A DNA stretch of 16,663 nucleotides. Source: an uncultured bacterium (lineage in GTDB: Bacteria > Hydrogenedentota > Hydrogenedentia > Hydrogenedentales > CAITNO01). Below the pieces are notes generated by a model. It saw nothing but the letters and a program-made list of their open reading frames with translations, did not search any database and was not told the DNA's origin. Shown one piece after another: positions 8,117-14,135 of the stretch. The DNA lies in NCBI GenBank assembly GCA_937923585.1, contig CALDSM010000026.1, positions 1 through 16,663 on the forward strand. The letters run 5' to 3'. A program made the translations under genes and the position numbers. Within the stretch, counting starts at the first letter, position 1. Each line of letters starts with the position of its first letter.

Positions 8117-9680
8117 TCCCCGCCCCGGGATCGGCACGCGCAGCGGGCGCGAGGGCGTGGCCCTCGTGCTGGCGCTCGTCTTTGTGGCGCTGCTCACCGT
8201 GCTCATTGTGGGCTTCTTCTACGAAATGCAGGTTTCCGCCTCGCTCGCCGAGAACCAGGGCTCGGATTTTGAGGCCTACCTGGCCGCCAAGTCCGCCGTG
8301 GCCAACGGCATTTCACTGCTGGCCGATGACCAAATCGAAACATCGCAAAACGGCGAGCCGGAATATGACAGCATGATGGACCCGTCAGGATGGTCGGAGG
8401 GCCTGCCCTTCGAGCCCATCAATGAGGCCATGATGCGCACCAGCATCTCGGACGAATACGGGAAGATCAACCTGAACGCAATCATCCAGCCGGACCCGGG
8501 CGGCGGCCCGCCAAGGCGCAACGAGATGATCATCATCGCCCTGCACAATTTCTTCGCGCTGCGCAGCAACAACGCGGAGGACAGCGACCCGGTGGAGTCC
8601 CTGATACACTGGCTCGACTATGACGACATGGACCAGGAGGAGCCGGAAGGGGCGGAGAACAGTTACTACATGAGCCTGGACAATCCCTACGCCTGCAAAA
8701 ACGGGCCCATGGACTCGATCGAGGAACTCCTGCTCATAAAGGGAATCACGCCCGCAGTCTATTTCGGCGATCCGGAGCAGGAGCAGCTGCCGCTCTCGGA
8801 ATACCTGACGGTGAACGGCGACCCGAACGGGCGCGTCAATGTGAACACCGCCCCCGTGGAGGTGCTGGCGTCCGTGATCGGGGTTCAGACGGGCAGCGCG
8901 GACGTGCAGCAGGCCCAGACGATTTACGACCAGGCGCGCACACAGCCCTTTGAGGATCTGAGCCGTCTCGGGGGCTTTGGCGCCGGCATGCCCGGCCAGC
9001 AGGGCATTTCCGGAACAAACACAAGACCCGGGACCGCCACACAGTCCGGCGGCAGCATGGGTTCCGGCCGGACGGGCGGTCTCATGCAGAAAAGCCTGGA
9101 AGGCCCCGAGAAACAGTTGGGAGCCGCAACGGGCAGTTTCGGCTCCAGGCCGGGGTTCGGCCAGCCGGCGCTGACAGGCACCACCAGGCCTGTCACAAAC
9201 ACCGGCGCGACAGCCGCGCTGACCCCGCTGCAAATACAGCAACAGCAGCAGCAGCAGTCAAGACAACTGTTCCGGGTGAACAGCAATGTGTTCCGCATCC
9301 ACGGCGACGGCATGCTGGAAGAGGTACTTGTCCGGATCGAGGCGTATGTCTGGCGCACGCCGCTGGACATCTCCGAACTGGAGAACGGCACCAGTGCCAT
9401 GCAGAACCAGATACCGGTAAATCCCGGAACGAACCCCGGCACCAACCCGGGCGGAACACGCGGCACAACCGGCAGGTCCGGCATTATGAAGGCCTCGACG
9501 GGCACGGGGGGCGGCGTGGTGCAGCCGGGCGGGCCGCAGGCGGGTGTCAACCCCGGTGCCGGCGGTGTCATGCCGGGCGGCATGGGGAACGGGGCACTCC
9601 AGGCCATGGCGGACGCATACGGTGTGCCGCTGGTGCCCGCCGAGCCGTTCCGCATCATTGACTGGAAGGTGATACGCTGA
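8088..9680 (+). CDS. gspK: Minor pseudopilin GspK with low-complexity insertions
   Basis: Largest minor pseudopilin, which caps the pseudopilus tip. A basic 23-residue leader precedes REG/VALVLALVFVALL. The +5 position is Leu rather than Glu, which is the known GspK exception. Family segments follow: SDEYGKINLNA (121-131), IHWLDYDD (173-180), NGPMDSIEELLLIKGI (205-220) and NGRVNVNTAPVEVL (247-260). At 530 aa it is much longer than the roughly 320 aa usual for GspK. The excess is a Gly/Thr/Gln stretch (about 295-393) ending in a seven-Gln run (384-390) and a Gly/Pro/Asn stretch (about 443-503) with NPGTNPGTNPGG. Between them FRVNSNVFRIHGDG (395-408) resumes the core, and the protein ends PFRIIDWKVIR. 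The start overlaps gspJ by 29 nt; no other in-frame start fits the leader. Confidence 0.94.
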   Translation: MTAKARRRTDPRPGIGTRSGREGVALVLALVFVALLTVLIVGFFYEMQVSASLAENQGSDFEAYLAAKSAVANGISLLADDQIETSQNGEPEYDSMMDPSGWSEGLPFEPINEAMMRTSISDEYGKINLNAIIQPDPGGGPPRRNEMIIIALHNFFALRSNNAEDSDPVESLIHWLDYDDMDQEEPEGAENSYYMSLDNPYACKNGPMDSIEELLLIKGITPAVYFGDPEQEQLPLSEYLTVNGDPNGRVNVNTAPVEVLASVIGVQTGSADVQQAQTIYDQARTQPFEDLSRLGGFGAGMPGQQGISGTNTRPGTATQSGGSMGSGRTGGLMQKSLEGPEKQLGAATGSFGSRPGFGQPALTGTTRPVTNTGATAALTPLQIQQQQQQQSRQLFRVNSNVFRIHGDGMLEEVLVRIEAYVWRTPLDISELENGTSAMQNQIPVNPGTNPGTNPGGTRGTTGRSGIMKASTGTGGGVVQPGGPQAGVNPGAGGVMPGGMGNGALQAMADAYGVPLVPAEPFRIIDWKVIR

Positions 9681-9694
9681 TTCGGTTATGTTGG

Positions 9695-9742
9695 GCGCCC
9701 GCGGTGTTCGGGCGCGGTGAAACCCGGGCGGAAATCCCGCCC
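9695..9742 (+). other. Two tandem hairpins between gspK and gspL
   Basis: The 75-nt gap between gspK and the preferred gspL start is the largest inside the operon. It holds two perfect dyads: a 7-bp stem (9695-9701 with 9709-9715, 7-nt loop) and a 6-bp stem (9726-9731 with 9737-9742, 5-nt loop). Neither is followed by a T-run, so they are poor classical terminators. They could tune the relative level of gspL-gspM or mark an RNA processing site. The dyads are read directly from the sequence; the function is inference. Confidence 0.45.
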
Positions 9743-9755
9743 ACGGAGTGAGACA

Positions 9756-11216
9756 ATGGCGTTTGGCGCAAAAGTGGCGGCCGTGGAGTTTGCCGGCGAC
9801 GAAGTGCGTGTCGTCGTGGCGAAGACCGGGCGAAGGCCCGCATTGCTGGAGGCGTATGCCGCAACGGCGGTCTACGAAACACCCGAGGCGCGGCGCGACG
9901 CCCTGGGCAGGGCGCTGGACGAGGCCCTTGGAAAAGTGCGCCACCGGCCCACATCGTTCGTGTTCTGCGGCGACGCCTCCCGCGCCACCGTGCGCGCCCT
10001 TGCCGTGCCCTTCCGCGGTGCCGGACGCGTGGCCAAGGCGGTGCCTTTCGAGATTGAGCCGCACCTGCCGTTTCCCCTGGAGGAACTGGCGCTGGACCAC
10101 CGCCTCGTGGCCGAAATCGGCGGCGAGACGGAGGTGCTGGCCGTCGGCATGCGGCGCACCTATCTGGAGGAGCCGCTGGCCCTCCTCGAAGCCGCGGGCG
10201 TCGAGCCCGAGGCGGTGAATCTGGACGCCTGCGGGCTCACGGCGCTGTGGCGCGCCGGACGCCACCCGTCCAAGGGGCTTGAGGCCGTGCTGCACCTGCG
10301 CGAAAAGGGCGCCAGCATTGCCGTCATGCACCAGCGCGCGCTGGCCTTCTTCCGTTACCTGCCGATGGGCGGCCCGGCGCTTGCGGCCAACCCGGCCAAG
10401 ATGGCGCGCGAGGTGCAAAACACGCTCCGCTCCTTCATGGCCCAATGGCGCGGCGGCGGCGAAATCGCCCAGCTCAACCTGACCGGCGCCGACCTTGCCC
10501 CCGGGGAGGTGGAGGCCTTCAGCCAGGCGCTCAATCTTCCCGTGGTTCCCTTCGTGCTGCTGGACGGCGTGCGCGGCGGAAAGGCAATCCGCCGCCGCGA
10601 CGGCGACGGCGCGCGGTTCAACCGCTGGGAGGCCGCCCTCGGCGCGGCCCATGCCGCATCAGGAAGCGATTTCTCCTTTGACCTGCTCCGGTCGGGGCGG
10701 ACCTGGGAGAATTCGGCGTCCGGCCTGGTCCATCACCTCCTGTTCTCCGCGGCCATCGGCCTTGTGCTCGTGCTCGGCTGGGGTTTCTACTACTTTGAAA
10801 CATCCGCCCGAAACCGGCACGTGACAGAGGAGTACCGCGCCAAGATTGACTCGCTCAAGGCCGAAATAGACACCATGTCAAAGGAGGGGCTCGGTGCGGA
10901 CGTGGACGTCACTCCCTTCGGCGACCCGCCTGTCATTGACGTGCTCAAGGAGATTGGCGCGCGCACGCCGGAAGCGAAGGCGACCGTGACCGAGGTCAAA
11001 ATTGCGCCGCCGGGGGCACAGAGCCCCTGGTTGAGCATTTCCGGAGAAACACCCAGCGCCGCGGCGTTCAACGAGGTGTTTGAGGATCTGAAGAGGTCAA
11101 CCATGTTCAAGGTGGCCGGCGAAGCCAACATCAAACTGCAGGGTGCCAAGACCTTCTTCCGCGTGCGCGCGGTGCGGCCCAACGAAGAGGTGACCACCAA
11201 TGAAGAACAACCCTGA
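9756..11216 (+). CDS. gspL: Type II secretion platform protein GspL (PilM/PilN-like fusion)
   Basis: Bitopic inner-membrane protein that recruits GspE to the platform and partners GspM. The start at 9756 is chosen because GGAG at 9745-9748 sits 7 nt before it and the protein then begins MAFGAKVAAVEF, the expected first strand of the actin-like (PilM-type) cytoplasmic domain. A GTG 39 nt upstream (9717) is also in frame but would add a basic leader. The cytoplasmic domain spans about 1-300. FSFDLLRSG (306-314) matches the short motif that precedes the membrane helix in GspL, and the helix is about 324-346. A coiled segment (350-378) and a PilN/ferredoxin-like periplasmic domain (about 390-475, with VTEVKIAPPG and WLSISGETPS) follow. 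Length 486 aa is a little above the usual 390-450. It overlaps gspM by 17 nt. Confidence 0.9.
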   Translation: MAFGAKVAAVEFAGDEVRVVVAKTGRRPALLEAYAATAVYETPEARRDALGRALDEALGKVRHRPTSFVFCGDASRATVRALAVPFRGAGRVAKAVPFEIEPHLPFPLEELALDHRLVAEIGGETEVLAVGMRRTYLEEPLALLEAAGVEPEAVNLDACGLTALWRAGRHPSKGLEAVLHLREKGASIAVMHQRALAFFRYLPMGGPALAANPAKMAREVQNTLRSFMAQWRGGGEIAQLNLTGADLAPGEVEAFSQALNLPVVPFVLLDGVRGGKAIRRRDGDGARFNRWEAALGAAHAASGSDFSFDLLRSGRTWENSASGLVHHLLFSAAIGLVLVLGWGFYYFETSARNRHVTEEYRAKIDSLKAEIDTMSKEGLGADVDVTPFGDPPVIDVLKEIGARTPEAKATVTEVKIAPPGAQSPWLSISGETPSAAAFNEVFEDLKRSTMFKVAGEANIKLQGAKTFFRVRAVRPNEEVTTNEEQP

Positions 11217-12102
11217 CAAGCGCAGCCAGGCCGGACTCATCCTCGGCATACTCGCCGTCACCCTGGTGGTGATGCTGGCGCTGTTCATTCCCGCCGGACC
11301 GCGGCGCGCTTGCCTGAGATCACAGGCGGTGCTGGACGAGGCCCGGGCTGACCTGCAAACGCAGGAGTTGAACAGACAGGACGAGGCCGACCGCCTTGCC
11401 CGGCAGAAGCAGTTGATGGAGATACTGGCCAAGCGCCCCGCCGCGTTTGACCTCTTTGCCCATGTGGACAGCCTGCTCAACAAACTGGGGCTGCGCGACC
11501 GCGCCCAGCTTGACCAGTTCAAGCCGCACAACGGCTCGCCGGGCGAGCCGATGGTGCAGTTGCGGCTTGAGGCGGTCGCCTTTGACGAAATCATCAGCCT
11601 GTTCCATGATCTGTATTCGGGCGGCAACCTCGTTTCCGTCTACAAGATGGACTCCATGCGCCCGGCAACCTCCGGCAAGGGCCTGGACTGCGACGTGACG
11701 CTCGTGACGCTTGCGGCCATGAGTGCACCGGCTCCATCCGAAGCGCCCGCCGACGCGGCAAATGCATCCGCCAAGCCCGCCCCGGCCACGGTGCCGCCCG
11801 CGCCGGTGCCCGCAGCCAATCCCGCGCCTGCGCCGACTCCACCAGCGCCGCCCGCACTGGCACCGGCCAACCCCGCACCGCCAGCGCCTCCCGTACCGGC
11901 ACCCGCAGCCAAGCCTGCACCGACAGCGGCTCCGCCAGCACCTCCCGTGCCAGCCCCGGATGATTCCGCACCGCTGGAGCCCCTTCCCGCAGTTGCCCCG
12001 CCGACGGTTGGTGCTCCTCCTCCCCCGCCTCCCCCGTTGCCCGCGGTTGCTCCGCCGACCATTGGCGCGCCACCCCCGCCGCCGCCCACACCGGCCAACT
12101 GA
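11200..12102 (+). CDS. gspM: GspM/PilO-like platform protein with Pro/Ala-rich tail
   Basis: Last gene of the T2SS operon. A short cytoplasmic N-terminus is followed by one membrane helix (about 11-31), a charged coiled-coil stretch (about 40-78) and a small ferredoxin-like region (about 82-172). This is the standard GspM/PilO plan, and gene position supports it. Instead of ending near residue 175 the protein continues with about 125 residues of almost pure Pro/Ala. This tail contains two near-copies of LPAVAPPTVGAPPPPPP (262-278 and 280-296, the second with Ile for Val) and stops at PTPAN. Such a tail would be long enough to reach across much of the periplasm. A ribosome site GAAGAGG at 11184-11190 lies 9 nt before the ATG. 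Sequence conservation in GspM is low, so the call rests mainly on topology and order. Confidence 0.8.
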   Translation: MKNNPDKRSQAGLILGILAVTLVVMLALFIPAGPRRACLRSQAVLDEARADLQTQELNRQDEADRLARQKQLMEILAKRPAAFDLFAHVDSLLNKLGLRDRAQLDQFKPHNGSPGEPMVQLRLEAVAFDEIISLFHDLYSGGNLVSVYKMDSMRPATSGKGLDCDVTLVTLAAMSAPAPSEAPADAANASAKPAPATVPPAPVPAANPAPAPTPPAPPALAPANPAPPAPPVPAPAAKPAPTAAPPAPPVPAPDDSAPLEPLPAVAPPTVGAPPPPPPPLPAVAPPTIGAPPPPPPTPAN

Positions 12103-12114
12103 GCGCGGGATCGT

Positions 12115-12138
12115 TCTTGCTCTTGCTCTTGCTCTTGC
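12115..12138 (+). repeat. Hexanucleotide array, left (TCTTGC x4)
   Basis: Four perfect tandem copies of TCTTGC, directly abutting the conserved left arm. It is the complement of the right-hand array, so the pair is inverted. The copy number differs from the right side (4 against 8), as expected for slippage. Confidence 0.95.
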
Positions 12139-12167
12139 TCCAGTTCTGGACCATAGAAACGACGAGA
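12128..12167 (+). repeat. Left arm of 40-nt inverted repeat
   Basis: It contains the last hexamers, then CCAGTTCTGGACCATAGAAA and CGACGAGA. The reverse complement of 12597-12636 differs at two positions only (a C/T and an A/G). It lies 25 nt past the gspM stop. CCAGTTCTGG is close to a small palindrome itself. Confidence 0.93.
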
Positions 12168-12255
12168 CTGGAGCATCTTTCAGGAGCATTTTTCAGTTGA
12201 CATGCGGTACGCTCAGGACAAGATTTGCGTGGGCGGAAAACGCATTGTGCATCTT

Positions 12256-12271
12256 GCCCCCGGAAGGGGGC
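12256..12271 (+). repeat. GC hairpin 1, left copy
   Basis: Perfect 6-bp stem GCCCCC/GGGGGC with a GGAA loop, followed by GGACAA and TAGCC. The same order (GC stem with a GAA core, GGACAA, TAGCC) appears in inverted orientation at 12459-12473, so the two are related. Confidence 0.85.
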
Positions 12272-12283
12272 GGACAAAAATAG

Positions 12284-12312
12284 CCACGGGTGGAGCGAAG
12301 CGGAACCCGTGG
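12284..12312 (+). repeat. GC hairpin 2, left copy
   Basis: Perfect 8-bp stem CCACGGGT/ACCCGTGG with a 13-nt loop containing CGAAG. With its TAGCC lead-in (12281-12312) it aligns with the reverse complement of 12421-12450 with three mismatches and two single-base gaps. Confidence 0.9.
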
Positions 12313-12332
12313 AAATGGGCGTGTTACAGAAC

Positions 12333-12400
12333 CGTCCCCGCAGGGGGCGAACAAGCACACGCGCCATGTAGGTGCATCTTGTTCGCCCCCTGCGGGGACG
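12333..12400. terminator. Central 23-bp perfect hairpin, possible bidirectional terminator
   Basis: Bases 12333-12355 and 12378-12400 are perfectly complementary, with a 22-nt loop. Each arm also contains a small internal dyad (CCCC-GCA-GGGG). It lies between convergent operons and would be extremely stable in RNA from either strand. There is no T-run on either side, so intrinsic termination is not proven; RNA 3'-end protection or Rho-assisted stopping are alternatives. Confidence 0.6.
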
Positions 12401-12420
12401 TCGTCGCCTGCTTTACTTAA

Positions 12421-12447
12421 CCCCGGGTTCCCTTCGGTCACCCGGGG
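12421..12447 (-). repeat. GC hairpin 2, right (inverted) copy
   Basis: Perfect 8-bp stem CCCCGGGT/ACCCGGGG with an 11-nt loop. Read on the minus strand it is TAGCCCCGGGTG, then CGAAG and GAACCCGGGG, the same family as 12284-12312. Compensating changes (A-T to C-G in the stem) keep pairing intact between the two copies. Confidence 0.9.
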
Positions 12448-12458
12448 CTACCATTGTC

Positions 12459-12473
12459 CGGCCCTTCGGGCCG
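12459..12473 (-). repeat. GC hairpin 1, right (inverted) copy
   Basis: Perfect 6-bp stem CGGCCC/GGGCCG with a three-base loop. On the minus strand it is followed by GACAATGGTAGCC, matching the context of the left copy at 12256-12271. Confidence 0.85.
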
Positions 12474-12596
12474 AAAACAGAGACGCGGTGTCAACCTGTT
12501 TGCGTTCTCAACGCTAATACCGTATCTCAACCTGGAATTGCTCCAGTGAGAATGATGAAAGTTGCACAAGGCTCCTTCCAGAAAAGGCTCTATTGA

Positions 12597-12636
12597 TCTC
12601 GTCGTTTCCATGATCCAGAACTGGAGCAAGAGCAAG
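12597..12636 (-). repeat. Right arm of 40-nt inverted repeat
   Basis: Inverted partner of 12128-12167, 38 of 40 positions complementary. It starts TCTCGTCGTTTCC and runs into the GCAAGR hexamer array. It lies 68 nt beyond the tolB stop codon. Confidence 0.93.
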
Positions 12637-12673
12637 GGCAAGAGCAAGGGCAAGGGCAAGGGCAAGGGCAAGA
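12626..12673 (+). repeat. Hexanucleotide array, right (GCAAGR x8)
   Basis: Eight tandem hexamers GCAAGA or GCAAGG, the inverted equivalent of the TCTTGC array at 12115. The mix of A and G at the last position shows divergence after expansion. It ends 31 nt from the tolB stop codon. Confidence 0.95.
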
Positions 12674-12704
12674 GGAATTGTTGCCTATTTGCGAATGCGA
12701 GTGC

Positions 12705-14018
12705 TTAACGGCGGCGCGGTCCCCACGAGGGGCCTTCGGCCGGCAGTGTCATTTTCGGGATGCGCGTTTCCTGGCCCGTGGTCACATTGACGGCAAACAG
12801 CGCGCTGGCACCGCCCCGGGACGAGGAAAATATCACGTGCCGGGAATCGGGGCTCCAGCTTGGCGACTCATTGATACCGTTCGAGTTGGTGAGCTGCATC
12901 GCGTTTGACCCGTTGGTGCCCATCACGTAGATCTCAAAGCCCTCGCCCTTCACCTCCGACACGAACGCAATCTTCTTGCCGTCGGGCGACCACACCGGAT
13001 CATAGGCGTTTCCGCCGTGGAAGGAAATGCGGTTCTGGTTGCCGCCGTCGGCGTCCATCACGAAGATCTGCGGCTTGCCCGCGCGATCGCTGACAAACAC
13101 GATCCGGCTGCCGTCGGGCGAAAAGCACGGCGAGGTGTCGCCGTCCTTGTTGCGCGTCAGGCGCACCGGATTGGATCCGTCGGGGTTGCGCAGGTAGATT
13201 TCCGTGTTGCCGTCCTTGCTCAGCGTCATGGCAAGCCGCCGGCCGTCGGGCGACCACGAGGGCGACGAGTTGAGCCCGACCTCCCTGGACAGCGAGGTGG
13301 ATTTGCCCGTGCGCCGATCCAGCACGTAGAGGAACGAATACCGGTCCTTGTACGACAGGTACGCGATCTGGTTGCCGTCGGGCGAGACTTTCGGCTTGAT
13401 GGAGACCGAGCCGTGGTCGGTCAGCTTCTTCGCGTTGGCGCCGTCATAGTCGGCCACGTAGATTTCCTTCGTCTTTCCCGAGATGCCGGTGAAGACGATC
13501 TCGGAAGTCCCCGCGCCGGCGACGGCATCGAGATAACGGATAACCTCCTCGGAGAAGCGGTGCGCCGCCAGGCGCTGGCTGCCCTGGGCCACGCGCACTT
13601 CCTGGCCGTAGACCTGATTGTTGGACACCAGGTCAAACAGGCGGAACTGGCCGACAATCTGGCCGCCCTCCTGCAGGACCAGGCCGTACACCAGGTTCTG
13701 CGCACCCGCCGCGCGCCATGCCGGGAAATCCACCGATTTCAGATCCGCGGTGAATCCGGCAAAGTTGGGCGGGTACATCTCGCGCGGAATGATGGCAAAC
13801 ACGCCCGCGAACAGCAGGTCGTCGGCCACGGTCTGCGCCATCTCATCCGCCGCGGCGCGCAGTCCGGCATCGGCGGTGGCAAAGGGCGGCACGGCGACGG
13901 GGATGCGCGCATCGGAGCCTTTTTGAATGTTGACCATCATCGGCTGCTGGGCCGTTGCCACGCCGCCCGCAAGTGCGGCGAGTACCAGAATCAACGCATA
14001 TGTCTTTATGCTGGGCAC
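12705..14018 (-). CDS. tolB: Tol-Pal system protein TolB
   Basis: Periplasmic protein of the Tol-Pal envelope-maintenance system. It normally links TolA, Pal and the outer membrane. The GTG at 14018 is chosen as start: GGAG (14027-14030 on the minus strand) lies 8 nt before it, and the protein then begins with a clean Sec signal peptide (about 1-23, ending GVATA before QQ). The ATG 72 nt further upstream would bury this behind a hydrophilic leader. The N-terminal alpha/beta domain spans about 30-170. The beta-propeller (about 172-430) shows repeated SPDG or SPDS motifs at 212, 256, 300, 344 and 389, each followed by a strand such as RIVFVSDRAG. Length (437 aa) is normal for TolB. It follows the TolA-like gene by 117 nt. 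No pal gene follows; the convergent repeat region does. Confidence 0.92.
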   Translation of the reverse strand: MPSIKTYALILVLAALAGGVATAQQPMMVNIQKGSDARIPVAVPPFATADAGLRAAADEMAQTVADDLLFAGVFAIIPREMYPPNFAGFTADLKSVDFPAWRAAGAQNLVYGLVLQEGGQIVGQFRLFDLVSNNQVYGQEVRVAQGSQRLAAHRFSEEVIRYLDAVAGAGTSEIVFTGISGKTKEIYVADYDGANAKKLTDHGSVSIKPKVSPDGNQIAYLSYKDRYSFLYVLDRRTGKSTSLSREVGLNSSPSWSPDGRRLAMTLSKDGNTEIYLRNPDGSNPVRLTRNKDGDTSPCFSPDGSRIVFVSDRAGKPQIFVMDADGGNQNRISFHGGNAYDPVWSPDGKKIAFVSEVKGEGFEIYVMGTNGSNAMQLTNSNGINESPSWSPDSRHVIFSSSRGGASALFAVNVTTGQETRIPKMTLPAEGPSWGPRRR

Positions 14019-14095
14019 AGGGTATTCTCCATGGGCGCCGGGGCGCCGGGGTCGTTGTTCGCTTCCTTCGTCTCGGGACTTGAAGCCCACGAGCC

Positions 14096-14101
14096 ATTAT
14101 A
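14096..14101 (-). promoter_or_regulatory. Possible -10 box upstream of tolB
   Basis: On the minus strand a perfect TATAAT lies about 80 nt before the tolB GTG, in the 117-nt gap after the TolA-like gene. No good -35 element is visible 16-18 nt upstream, and there is no extended -10 TG, so this is a weak candidate for an extra tolB promoter. Confidence 0.25.
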
Positions 14102-14135
14102 TCCCAATCCGGCGCAGGGTTCCCGCCGGCACTTG

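Larger units (their letters stand above)
12103..12704. repeat. Intergenic region filled by a large concentric inverted repeat
   Basis: This 602-nt gap lies between the convergent ends of gspM and tolB. I see no convincing gene. From 12115 to 12673 it contains paired inverted elements. Outermost are hexamer arrays and 40-nt arms (12128-12167 and 12597-12636, two mismatches). Further in are two homologous hairpin pairs (12256-12271 with 12459-12473, and 12284-12312 with 12421-12447). At the centre is a perfect 23-bp stem (12333-12400). Hairpin pairs and central stem share a midpoint near 12366; the outer arms are about 16 nt off-centre. Several short frames cross it, but they fall across palindromes and have no ribosome sites. 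The structure suggests two copies of a repeat unit inserted head-to-head, or a fold-back element. It would also act as a strong transcription barrier in both directions. Confidence 0.9.

Noticed and set aside
5371..9680. Type IV pilus operon instead of type II secretion
   Set aside because: The GspG calcium loop, GspK with Leu at +5 and the full D-to-M order are specific to type II secretion, and no PilT or adhesin gene is present.
9258..10652. 464-aa minus-strand frame across gspK and gspL
   Set aside because: It is antisense to two recognised genes and crosses their junction and both hairpins; no ribosome site or motif is visible.
12193..12671. Small frames of 70-82 codons in the repeat region
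   Set aside because: They start or end inside palindromes, encode fragments that exist on both strands because of the symmetry, and lack ribosome sites. The repeat explains them better.
12115..12673. CRISPR array
   Set aside because: The hexamers are directly adjacent without spacers, and the larger units are inverted rather than direct repeats.
12103..12704. Complete insertion sequence
   Set aside because: No transposase frame fits, and I could find no flanking target-site duplication, so only a repeat call is supported.
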